Shown here piece after piece: positions 11,191 to 21,748 of a stretch of 64,000 bases of DNA; the first letter of the stretch is position 1; the number at the start of each line of letters is the position of its first letter. Where the stretch lies: positions 12,958,001 to 13,022,000 of the forward strand of contig OZ059897.1 in assembly GCA_964057225.1 (NCBI GenBank), given 5' to 3'. Source of the DNA: Auanema rhodensis. Lineage: Eukaryota; Nematoda; Chromadorea; Rhabditida; Rhabditidae. Below the pieces are notes generated by a model. It saw only the letters and a list, made by a program, of their open reading frames with translations, was not told the origin of the DNA and searched no databases. Position numbers and translations under genes: made by a program.

Positions 11191-14100
11191 TTAATCTTTT
11201 CTTCTTTTTTCTCGTTCCTGTTGAGTAGGAGGAGGAGGTGTACCTTTCTGATGAAGTTGATCAATATAATCATCAAGAACTCTATCACGTTCAGTGGAAC
11301 TGTGCTCAGTCATACGCATCCATCTCTTATCATTCTAAAATTAAAACTACATAAAACAGATGCTTAACAGATATCAAACCTCAAGAATAGCGTAAATGTC
11401 TTTAATATGTTGCTCGTTTTCTTCCATCAAGCGCTTACTCTTATAAGTAATTATTTTAGTCTCCCTGAGAAGTTCTTTGAAATCTTTCACAATTTTATCG
11501 TGTCTTTCATCTTGCCATTCACGGAAATCTCTTTCAACTTTCTGAAAAACGAAAATGAAAAGAAACATAATAAGGTTATTCTTACTCTATCACTATTGCT
11601 AATAACTTTAGTGAACGTTTCTTCTTCATCCTGGATAATACGGCGAGCATCTTTCCATCTCATTTGGGTATTAATCTTTTGATGATCATCCAAAATGGCA
11701 TAGAAGGCAACACGCCGCTTTTTCTCCAAAACTCTGAAAGAAAAGCGAAATATAAAATATATTTATAAAAGGATTACCGGGAATGATCATTGAAAAGCTT
11801 TTCCTTTTTATCTTTGTCCAACAAATCACAGTTTGAATAACGTTCATCTTTTCTGAGCACACGACGAGCTTCATGCCACGAAATATCAGCTTGCTTTACC
11901 TAAATAAAAACATTGAAACAATATGAAGAACAAGTAAAATACCAAATCCATCATCAAAGCTCTGAATCTCTCTTCATGCTCGAGCAGACGATGACGCTCG
12001 CTTTCTTTATCACGTTCGCGCAATTGGTCACCCAATGTTGCCTCAACTTCTCTTTGACGAGCAGCAATAGCTTGTTCAGCAGCAAGTCGCTTCTCACGAG
12101 CTTGTTCTTCCTCGATGTCCTAAACAGATTTTAAACATTATTTTATACTAGATGTTCAAAAATTAATTCAAGGGTCATAATTCTTTCAGAATCGAAAGAC
12201 ACAATTTATAAAATAGCAAGTGCAAAAAATGAAAATGAAAAAGAAATCGAAAACAAAAACAAAATATATCATAAAAGGTAGACTTACAGAAAGACTTTCG
12301 TCACCCAGCTTATCGACATAATCTTTGAATAATTGTTCACGTGTGGAAGAACTATCTACATTCTGAATGAAAATGTTATTAACGAAGTATAAAAAAATCA
12401 CTTACTTTATAACGGGGGTCCTCCTCCAAAGATTTTTTAATATTAGACCATTTTGACTTGCGTGTTAAGCTAAGACTCACAGTATGCTCTTCCAAAAGAG
12501 TAACAAATTCTTTCTTTGCCTAACATAAATATTAATGAAAATGGTTGTACAATTTTTTTACCTTTTCACGTTTTTCTCTTTTCTCTTCTTTTTCTTTTTT
12601 GTGCAAATCGCCAACGAAGTCATTGAAAAGATCTTCCTTATCTCTCATTTTGTCAACAGACTTGAATCGGGGATCCTTACCAAATTTGGAAGAAAAAGAT
12701 GAAAAGGACGATCTGCATAGATAAATTGCGATTAAAACAGAATTTCTGACTAATTAATCCTTACTTTCCATGAAGCTCAGCTTCCTTTAATAACTCTGTG
12801 AACTTATCACGAGCTTCTTTTTGTTTTTTCTTTTTCTCTGCTCGTTCAACATCGGCTTTTTCACGGACATAAGCTTCGAAAGACTGAATAACAATTGTAA
12901 AACAATACGTATATGAAGAGAGCAAAACTCACGGCTCTTCTTTCAGTCGCACTAAGTAAAAGATAACGAGGATCAAACACGATTTTCGACAATTCCTTTT
13001 CAAATGTGCTTCCGGTAGAGACACCTTTTTCGGCTAACATTTCTTTAAACTGTCTGAGTCTATCTTCTAATGGCATCTGAAAAGGAAGAGATATTGAAAT
13101 ATAATTCTCAATGAAAAAACCTTTTCTCTCTCTCTTTGAGCCTGAAGTTCAGCTTGCACTGCTGGGTCAATGGGCTTTTCCAACATTTGTCGAACTGGTT
13201 TTTCTTTTTCTTTCTTAGATTGAGCCATAAGCGCTTCTTTCTTCTTTTCAGCTCTACTCTTCTTTTTTGGTGGTCCTCCAATTTCAGTATCGCTTTCAGA
13301 TTCCGATTCTCCCTCCTTCAGTTCTTCTAAAAACATAAATACAAATTGGAAATACAAGAAAAAAAACCTTTCTTAGTTTCTGGTGGTCGTGTTACGAGTA
13401 AGTCAATGTCTGGACGATTGTACAAATCTGGGGGGCGATCCCACACAGAACACTTTGTAGAAGGATTATAGAAGAATACCTTGCCATCTCCAGTCCATAC
13501 AACACACCAAGGAGTTCCAGGAACAGGAGTACTGCTGATTGGACGCGAAGAATCTTTTTTCTCATCTCTCTTTTTGGCTTGCTCATTGGGATCAAACATT
13601 TGACGTCGTTGCTAAAAAAAATTTCAATCAAGTTAGGCCTAAAATAAATCTTACTTGTTCTAGATATGCGTTGAGAGCCACATGGGCTTTAGCTTGTGCT
13701 TCCGCTACAGCACTAGACACAGGATCGTCGTTCACAACGGCCTTCTTCTCTTCTCTAGCACCTAAATGAGAAAGGGTAAGGTTGAAAAATAGAAAAAAAA
13801 AAGAAAGAAAAGTTTTTTACTTACCTTCACGCTCAGCAAATGCTTTAGGCTTTTCCCATGTGTTCTCTTGGGTAACGGAATTGAAATAGTATTTTCTACC
13901 ATCAGGAGCAGAAAACTCAGACCAAGCATCATCTGCACCAGAAGCCGCTGCTCCAGCCCCACCCATGTAATTCATCCCATATCCATACCCCGCTATAACA
14001 AAGTATTACTACAAACATTTTATTTCTAACATACCTCCGCCAGCTGTACCATTTTGTCCATAGCTAGCAGCAGCCGCATTATTTCGTTCTGAAATACAAA

Positions 14101-15556
14101 TTGTTAGAGAAACAAAAATTTAGTAAAATTTTCAGCCCCCCTCTCACAATTATATTATAATAAACGCGCTCTTGAAAAAATAAAGAAAAGGAAGAGAAAG
14201 GATAGACATTGGTTTGGTTGTGTCAAGCTGATAAGAGAAATAGACTTTACTCTATAGCGCTATCGAATGCAGTGAACCATGAGTACGATGATGTGGTAGA
14301 AACGGCTTCCTTCGGCAACCAAATTTCATTGTCGAGACTTTAAACAACTAAAGATTAGCTGACTGTAGAGGACAGAACGCGACAAATTTTGAAAACTTTT
14401 TGCTTTTTCAAGAACTTAGACCTTTCACCCAGTCTCCACATCCATCATTGTACGAATTCGTCATCGTCGCAAAAATTCAATAAGACCTCGAATAAAATCT
14501 TACCTGAATATCCTGAAAACCCCTACCAAGTTACGTTAACTAAAAAAACCTACAGGAATTGTAAATCTCACCTTCTTGCTCTAACCTTCCCTCTTCAGTA
14601 GCTCGCTGAACAAGGTCGGCTAGTTGTGTTTGATCGATCACCTTGGCGTTTGCAGGCTTCTCCCAAACTGTTTCCCTAGTAATGGCATGGTAATAATATT
14701 TCTTTGAGCTATCTTGAGTTTCCGTTTCCACCCAAAGCTCTTCGTCTCCTACGCAACCGGCTAACTAAAGAAAAAAGGAATAATAGACATACTGGTAAAA
14801 AAAACTAACTCTTTTAATTCTAGATTCCTGATCAGATTCTTGCGAAGCACCTTGAGATCCATAACCGAACCCTGCTGTATTGGCGGCAACCGACGTCGTA
14901 GATGCTGGAGTAGGGAAAAAAGTGCGGCCTGGCTGATAACCTGGTCTGGTTGGTGGAAAACCACGACCACGAAAATTAGGAGGAAAACCTCGTCCCCTCA
15001 TAAAAGGTGGAGCTAAAAATTTTAAGATAATATTAAACTGCAGATCAAAAATGACCTCCGCGACCCCTGAAGAATGGAGGTACACCAGGCGGCGCCCCAC
15101 GACCTCTAAATGCCCCGAACGATGGTCTAAAAGCACAAGTTCGATTCAAAAAAAATAGACCATGCTAGCACCTGAATCCTCCTCTACCCCCACGTTGTGC
15201 AGCGCCATCCCCTTCAGCACAATCTTCGCTATATTCACCTTCTCCGCTTCCATATTCATAATACTCATCACCATACTCTCCATCTCCTTCAGCGTACTCC
15301 TGACCATGATAGTCGCCTTGCTCCATGTCAACTAAAACCTTTGCGTAAAAAAACAAAATGCATATCCCCAAACAGCGGCAGGCAACATTATATTAATTAA
15401 AGGTGCTTCATAGACAAATTAAATACTAAAAAAAAAAGTACCAGGATAAGATTCATCATCAGGTCTCTGCTCTCCTGCTGCCTTCTCATGGTCGTTTGAA
15501 TCAGATATTCCATGTTCTCCTGGAGTGACCTGATTTTCGTTATTTTCGACCTCCAT
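11191..15556 (-). CDS. TCERG1: TCERG1/CA150, WW- and FF-domain transcription elongation-splicing factor
   Basis: Twenty exons: 15442-15556, 15172-15331, 15056-15126, 14810-15012, 14572-14764, 14035-14088, 13825-13992, 13655-13761, 13368-13611, 13121-13326, 12933-13076, 12765-12883, 12562-12712, 12406-12519, 12288-12362, 11943-12119, 11778-11899, 11586-11733, 11380-11541, 11191-11334; 958 residues (human 1098). This nuclear protein couples splicing factors (WW domains) to phosphorylated RNA polymerase II (FF domains). The N-terminus is acidic then RG-rich ([13 protein letters not shown]). WW1 starts near W194 ([17 protein letters not shown]), WW2 near W288 ([18 protein letters not shown]), and WW3 near W392 ([24 protein letters not shown]). 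A KKK basic patch precedes the FF array, which runs from about 508 ([14 protein letters not shown]) to the C-terminus ([15 protein letters not shown]). It lacks the human Gln-Ala repeat. The ATG lies one base after ttgttccag. Confidence 0.96.
14089..14571 (-). other. Unusually long TCERG1 intron with GC-richer core
   Basis: This 483-base intron is about ten times the local norm. Its centre (about 14220-14480) is clearly richer in G and C than other introns and could hold an intronic RNA or a regulatory element. I found no convincing box C/D or H/ACA arrangement on the transcribed strand. Confidence 0.5.
14504..14512 (-). CDS. TCERG1: Possible 9-base TCERG1 microexon
   Basis: Inside the long intron the minus strand reads gggttttcag, then GATATTCAG, then gtaagatt, a strong acceptor and donor nine bases apart. 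Its phase suits both neighbours: inclusion inserts GYS between LEQE and ERNNAA without a frame change. It is optional, because the flanking exons also join in frame without it. Confidence 0.4.
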
Positions 15557-15943
15557 TCTGGAACAAATTTATTAATTTCGAAATTATAAACCATTTCAAA
15601 TCAGAGGAATTTGTAAACGTTTATCAAACTTTAATTAGTACTTAAGTTTTATAAATAATAAATGCATCAATAAATATCCAATACAAAGAAAAATTAACTT
15701 TAGAGCCAAATTCCTTAATTCAAATCCGCCAAAATTCAAAAACATGACGTCAGTCTTTAAACGCTAGCGTCGCTGCGCTCATAGCAACCAGCACTAAGAG
15801 ATTTCGCATTGGTTCACTTTTTAGCTATAGGGCATGCCAGGTTGTTGCTTGTTCTAACAGGCTTTAATTTTCTTATGAAAGATTTCTGTTTTCCCAATTG
15901 TGAACCATTGTGTCCCAATTAAGAATAATATGCGGAAATTCAG
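15557..15943. promoter_or_regulatory. Divergent promoter region, TCERG1 / ALG8
   Basis: The two start codons are 387 bases apart and divergent. A GC-richer centre (about 15740-15850, including tgacgtca at 15746-15753, a CRE-type palindrome) is the likeliest shared promoter. AT-rich flanks run to acceptor-like AG dinucleotides at both ATGs. Confidence 0.5.
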
Positions 15944-18067
15944 ATGTTTGGTAATTTACCATTATGGAACATAGTATGGATTACGATTTCTGTCTTGGTA
16001 GCAATTAAAGTTCTTCTAATACCATGTTATTCTTCAACAGATTTCGAGGTATATTTATTGCAAAAAAATGCGATAGATCCAAAACATTAAGGTCCATCGG
16101 AATTGGATGGCTATTACGTTTCAAAAGCCTTTAGATCAATGGTATTTTGAAAAAACTTCTGAATGGACCCTTGACTATCCTCCATTCTTTGCCTATTTTG
16201 AATGGGGTCTTGCTCAATTAGCTTCAAAGCTGAAATTAGATTCTATATTGCAAATAAGCAAGGAAGCAATAATAAATAAAGAAGTGCTGATATATCAAAG
16301 ACTTACAGTTATTTTCTGTGATTTCATATATGTGAGTTATCTTACTAATATGAAAGGAAATACAAAATTCTGCAGATGTTGTTGTGTTACCTGTTTGCTG
16401 CTAAGTATTTAGAAGTATCTGATACATTACCTAAGAAGATTATAGGAAGTATAAGGTTTAGTTTGGCTTCAGTATATGTTGATGATATTAAAATTAAGAG
16501 TGACCTTATTTGTACTTCTAGCAGCCAATTCAGGATTGGTTATGGTGGATAATATCCATTTCCAATATAACTCATTACTCACAGCTTTAGTTATTTTGTC
16601 AACATTACTTGTTAGTAATAGATGTTTCATTTTGGTTAGTTCAGTAAAATCAAAAGTCCAAGTACATCACAATTACAGGGAGCTCTCACTTTCTGTTCTC
16701 TTTTGAATTTCAAACATATTTATCTATATTATGGCCCTGCATTTGCTGTGTATTATTTGAAAAATTATTTCGAGCTTAAGCAATTTTCCGCATCAAAAAC
16801 GTTATCAACTGTATGGAAAGGTAAAACAAGATATGTAATACTTTAAAATAATGTTTTCTATTAATACAGGTGTGGTATTGGGTATTACCATGGTGTTACC
16901 ATTTTTAGCTAGTCTTGGTCCTTTCTTCTTAAAAGGTGGTGTTGAAGGTTTAATGCAAATTATTAGTCGGTTGTTCCCTGTTTCACGAGGTAAATAGAAT
17001 TCAAAAGGCTTGAATTATTTTTTTAGGCTTAACTCATGCCTATTGGGCTCCAAACTTTTGGGCATTATATAACTTTGTCGATATGGTTTTATATAGGATT
17101 TTAAAGGTGTTTAAAGTTGAAGGGCTCAAACCTTCATCATATAGTTCTGGCTTAGTACAGGTTCTCATATTGCTCCTGCTAAAATTTAGAATTTTCTTTT
17201 TTAGGAACATTCTCATTCTGTATTACCATCGATAACCCCTATCATATCACTGGCGTGCATTATATACAGTTTAGCTCCCTTCATTCTACTATTTTTACAA
17301 GTATTTGAGATAATAATATTTGGATTTTTTAATATATGCTGTATTTTTCAGAAGAAAAAGGATTTGTTTTCTCTTTACTTAGTAATATCAGCTTTATCTT
17401 TCTTTTACTTTGGATATCATGTACATGAGAAAGCTTTACTACTAATTTCTATCCCTCTTATTATAGTCTCACTAACAGTAATTTTAAATTATTAATAATT
17501 TGAATGAAATTCATATATTTCAGAAACCGAAATTCATTCCTGTATCAATTATGTTGTCAACCATTACATCATTTTCATTGTTTCCCTTATTGTTCACTAC
17601 TTTCGAAATTTTCATCAAATATGGTTTAGCTGGTGCTTACCTTTCACTATCTCTTTTTTTGTACAGGTATCTATTTCTCAAATTACTTAATAACTCTAAA
17701 ATACGATTTTAAAGTTAACAATCAATTAGTTAGCATAGAATTTCATTTTTCAGTCAGTCTTATAAATTGCGCATACATCATTTCTTGCCAACATGGGTTA
17801 TCTTGTACATTACCGGCTTAGGAATTGTGGAGTTCTATAATTCATTTGTACATAAGGTAAATGGTTTTAGTTTCATCATATTATTTGGTGATTATTAAGT
17901 ATTTATTCGACAATGGATTGGAATTTTTCCCCCTTATGATGATTTCGGTGTATAATGCTATTGGAGTATCTATATGTTATGTTTGGATTTTGAAACTCTC
18001 AATAGAAGAGGATTCTCTCATATTCTTAAAAAAGAAGAAATGTGAAGTTCGAGAGGTATCAAAATAA
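15944..18067 (+). CDS. ALG8: ALG8, ER dolichyl-P-Glc alpha-1,3-glucosyltransferase
   Basis: Twelve exons: 15944-16048, 16092-16331, 16376-16455, 16499-16634, 16679-16820, 16870-16989, 17027-17160, 17205-17300, 17352-17477, 17524-17666, 17754-17856, 17900-18067, giving 530 residues (human 526). The enzyme adds the second glucose to the lipid-linked oligosaccharide in the ER membrane, using dolichyl-P-glucose. Family marks are [64 protein letters not shown] and [10 protein letters not shown]. It is a polytopic protein with many hydrophobic segments. The ATG directly follows aaattcag. The last exon has two fates. Reading on ends it at TAA 18065-18067 (tail REVSK). Splicing at the gtatca donor at 18056 removes that stop and enters the endonuclease V frame, giving a 760-residue fusion. 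Confidence 0.96.
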
Positions 18068-18097
18068 AAAAATATATATTATTTTTTCAATTTTTAG
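18056..18097 (+). other. 42-base optional intron joining ALG8 to ENDOV in frame
   Basis: The donor GAG/gtatca and the T-rich acceptor ending tttttag enclose 42 bases, exactly the local intron size. The intron contains the ALG8 stop codon. Removal joins CGA GAG to GCT CTA without changing frame. The same AG could instead be a trans-splice acceptor for a downstream ENDOV cistron. Confidence 0.7.
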
Positions 18098-19064
18098 GCT
18101 CTAATAAGAGATGGAGCTTTCCCTGTTCAGTCTGTCGAATCAATTGAAGAAGTTCAAATCATTGGAGGAGTAGACATATCAACATCAAAAATTAATCCTG
18201 AATTAGGAATAGCAACTTTATCTATTTATAGTTTTCCTGATTTCAAGGTATTTTCTTTATGCTTGCTGCTGCATTCCAAATCTGTATTTAAGCTACTAAT
18301 GACTTACGATGAATCTGTCTTTATTACTGAACCTTACATCAATGATTATCTTGCATTAAGGCTTGTTAAATATATTTTTCTTTATAATTTCTCATTATAG
18401 GGAAGCTTTACCAGTATCTGAAATGGTTAGAAGTTTTGTTTCTAAATATCCGAACCTTCGACCTGATATTATTCTATGTGATGGAAACGGCGAATTCCAT
18501 TCAAGAGGTCTATCTAATAAATTTTTAGTTTTTATTTAACATAATTAGGATGTGGTGTTGCTTGTCATATAGGAGCATTATCCGGAATTCCAACGATAGG
18601 TGTAGCGAAAAAGTTGAATATATCACTTTTAAAACACCTAGGAGCTAATGATAAAACAATTGAAGAGGCTGAAAAGGTAGATATTTATTCTGTATATTTC
18701 TCATAATAACTTTATGCTTGTAGTTCATAGAAAAAGTTGCAAATGAGAAAAGCAGCGGCTTTGTTGCTTTCGATTTTATCAGGCCGACAGTGCTGAATAT
18801 TATCCGCTCTGAAGGATCAAAGGTAAACCACAATTTAATATTGTGTTTTCATATAGTTCATAGATGCCTTTATTTGTATCGGCTGGGTATGGTATCGATC
18901 TCGATTTGGCAACAGAAATAGTTATCAAAAGTGCAAAAACAAAAGTTTGTGAACCTATTAGGGCGGTAAGTTTATCCACCAAAAATTTGAAACATTCGAA
19001 TGAGAGTCCATTTCAGGCTGACTTATTGTCACGTCAAAAGATTCGAGAGTTTTATGACGATTAA
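18098..19064 (+). CDS. ENDOV: Endonuclease V (inosine-specific ribo/deoxyribonuclease)
   Basis: Seven exons: 18098-18247, 18293-18360, 18401-18507, 18549-18676, 18724-18822, 18864-18965, 19017-19064, giving 233 codons before the stop (human 282 residues). Endonuclease V cleaves one nucleotide beyond inosine; the animal enzymes prefer inosine-containing RNA in the cytoplasm. The catalytic set is present: GGVDIS (Asp26, counted from the first codon here), the wedge PYINDYLALRE (Tyr65, Glu74), DGNGEFHSRGCGVACH (Asp100) and GVAKKL. The C-terminal IREFYDD matches the family. The first exon has no ATG before the catalytic Asp, and an in-frame TAG precedes it. Translation therefore needs either splicing from ALG8 or a start codon supplied by a spliced leader. 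Intron 2 is GC-AG. Confidence 0.93.
18361..18400 (+). other. 40-base GC-AG intron in ENDOV
   Basis: The boundary TTAAG/gcttgt ... ttatag/GGAAGC is the only one that keeps LALRE-ALP in frame. Using the nearby gttaaa donor gives a stop within six codons. It is the one non-GT donor among the 75 introns modelled. Confidence 0.75.
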
Positions 19065-20718
19065 CATTGTTAATCTTTTTTTCATTGTATATAGAAATTT
19101 TATTTATTATTGTTCCTTTATTAGACCATTAATTGCGTGTAAGAGTCTGAATTTATTTCATTCCTGTTGTTGCTATTGGGTTTCTGTTACATAAACTGAT
19201 TTTTTGTTAGTTTAAAAGTTCGATCAAAAACTATGGAAATGAAAAATATTAAAGCGCAATGAGCAATAGAAAAAACTAAATGTTGATCGGGTACTATGAG
19301 GAGACCAGATGGTAACATTTCATTAATATCTTATAGTTATTTGTTTTATGAGAGAAAATGTGAAAACCACACTGCTAAGATATCTGACTAGTCTAACAAC
19401 AAACTGACAATTTTTATTAATTGGATTGGAGTGTTTCTTATTTCTAAGTTTGTTTTAACAAAATTTAAAGTATTTCCTCAAATTGTTATCTTTTTTTGCA
19501 ATCTAACAATATTTTAAGAGCAAAATCTTATTATTTCCTTGATTTTTCCAAAACATGCCGACAATGAGTTTTTGAGCCTCATAAATTTAAAACCTTTACC
19601 AATTTGGCTGTTGAAATTGAAATTAAAACCACTACTAATTTCCGGTTCAACAGTAAGTTATGTTGAGAAAAGAAAGACGAAAACGCAACGAAAAAATACA
19701 AACCGACGAAATGATAAATAATGCATAAATTGACTACATCCGTTGAACTAGTCGAGTTGCATCAAATGATACACATAGGTTTAAGAAGTATCAAAACTTT
19801 TTAAAACTGAAGGATTATTTATAGAATATTCGAAATGTTTGTTCATTTCCCTCCGCCGTTTAATTTTGTTTTAATTGTTTGTAAAACAACATAACAGATT
19901 GTAGAAAAAGCATAGAACGATGTGTTACAGCTGTAGCTTTAAGATTAATTTTTCGATATTAAACAAGTCAGAGTCTAAATATTTCTTGGCTCCATTTCAT
20001 TTAACTACTATTCGAAAATATTCTCAAGAGAAATAGAAAGTTAAGATTTTGTAGATGAATGACTTAAAGTCTTTTAATATGCTTATATAAAATCTTAACT
20101 ACATTGAAAATGCCTTTTAATTTAATTGAAAGCCTGTAAAATATATTTGGAAAGCAACAGCTGGCTACTTTGAAAATGAAACCTTAATAGTTTGGTTATT
20201 GGTAAGATATAGGAACTTGCGTGATAGATCATCATAAGATTCGTTAGACTCTATTGAAAAAAGATGACGATGCTGTGACTAAAAGTCTCCGTAACTTTCA
20301 TCGTATATCATTTTCTAATAATAATTATCATCAACATTGTCATTTAATTTATTTGAAATATGCAGTGTCAAGAATATGGAAGAAATTTCGAGAATACATT
20401 TTCTTGAATATGTGTTCTTTTAATCGTTTTTGATACATAGGTTGAGATCTTGGCTCTAAAACTTAATATGAGCATATTTCTTTGAACATTCGTATTTCTT
20501 AATTTGCTAATACGTGAATATATACATAAGAAGGCGTTTTTACGTGAAATTCATTGGAAAATCGGTATGCGCATAAAGCGGTTGAGTTTTCATTTCTTTA
20601 TCCCATTTTCGCGATTTATGTTCTGCAGAATTGAGCATTTTCCATTTTAAAGCTAAAAGCGGTCATTTATATTGAAATATTCTACAAGAACAGATGCTTA
20701 GACAGTGAATAAGGAATT

Positions 20719-20934
20719 TCAATAGGAAGCTAGACTTAGTTCCCGTCTTTCAGGAGACAGGTAGACTTCATAAATCATCAAATGTCCCAACGTATGCTGG
20801 AACCAGCTTGCAGGAAGTTGTTTCGCAAAGATTCTGAATTTAGACATATGATATTTATTGGCAAGATATAATTGCCGACGGTCGTTGTCGTCCAACGGAA
20901 ATCTTGTCGTCGTTGCTCCATGTTGGAGCTGGCT
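20719..20934 (-). CDS. Protein-like open frame in a GC-richer island
   Basis: The minus strand is open for 71 codons to TGA (20719-20721). The ATG at 20847 would give 42 residues (MSKFRIFAKQLPASWFQHTL, then LMIYEVYLSPERREL near the end). The residues look globular. A second frame is also open here for 61 codons, which argues for a GC effect. No splice acceptor with a pyrimidine tract precedes it, and no family is recognised. Confidence 0.2.
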   Translation of the reverse strand, partial: SQLQHGATTTRFPLDDNDRRQLYLANKYHMSKFRIFAKQLPASWFQHTLGHLMIYEVYLSPERRELSLASY

Positions 20935-21736
20935 TCACCTTTCTTTTTTTTTATTTCAAACAATTACCGTATATAGTCATACTTAAAATTTGCGTTATGT
21001 TACCGGTGCAAAGTTGTATGTGATGTGACCTAAATATTTAATTCAGCAATATCTGAACTTCATTAAGTTCAAGAATGTTTGCCAGTTAAATACAACATTC
21101 ATCTCAAAATGTTGAAGTAATAATATAATTCTAAAGAAAAGAAGAACGAGCAATAAAAGAATCTGCGGAAAAACTTCAAAGTACGGGGAAATGATCAACC
21201 ATAGTGCATTTATCTCCGAGCAACTGATGTATCAGTTAGAATTCTAAAGGCATGACATTAATTAATATAGTCAGTTTTTCAAAACTTTAAATTTTGTCCA
21301 GATGTGCCATCTTTCTCTTTGCTTTTTTTTATTTTTCCGTATCGTATTGAGTTAGGAATTAACAATTTCAGTATTATCTGTTTAACCACTGTTCCACAAA
21401 GTTTGTTTGGTATATCCATTAACATTGATAGTCTTATTTTGCATATTCATTTCATCGTTCAAAATTTCATGTTTTATAGCATTCTCATTTCAAATATTCA
21501 GTTCTCTTACTTAGTTTACTGTTTCCAAAATGATAAAAAAAGAAAATGGCAGGCCATATGAACTGACTTTTCGGAATATGACCGGTTCAATATAGTCTGG
21601 CGTGTTCTTCAATTTCGTCAAAAATGCATAAAGTGACAAGAACGGCTTCTCATCTATAGGTCCGTTTTTGGTAAGCTAAAGTCACACAACTTCGAAGTGT
21701 GTCAATTTTGATGATAAGCAAGCGGCACAGAGAGAA

Positions 21737-21748
21737 AACGACGTCGTT
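21737..21748. repeat. 12-base perfect palindrome AACGACGTCGTT
   Basis: This fully self-complementary, CpG-rich 12-mer sits in AT-rich desert and contains the ACGT core bound by bZIP factors. A related inverted repeat lies at 30499-30514 (ACGTCGT, 2-base loop, ACGACGT). Confidence 0.6.

Noticed and set aside
13136-13330. Plus-strand ORFs opposite TCERG1
   Set aside because: Phe/Leu/Ser-rich shadows of Lys/Glu-rich TCERG1 codons on the other strand.
14281-14363. Box C/D-like words in the TCERG1 intron
   Set aside because: They are on the non-transcribed strand and lack a clear terminal stem.
18361-18400. GT donor a few bases inside the ENDOV intron
   Set aside because: Using it shifts the frame to a stop within six codons and breaks the conserved LRE motif.
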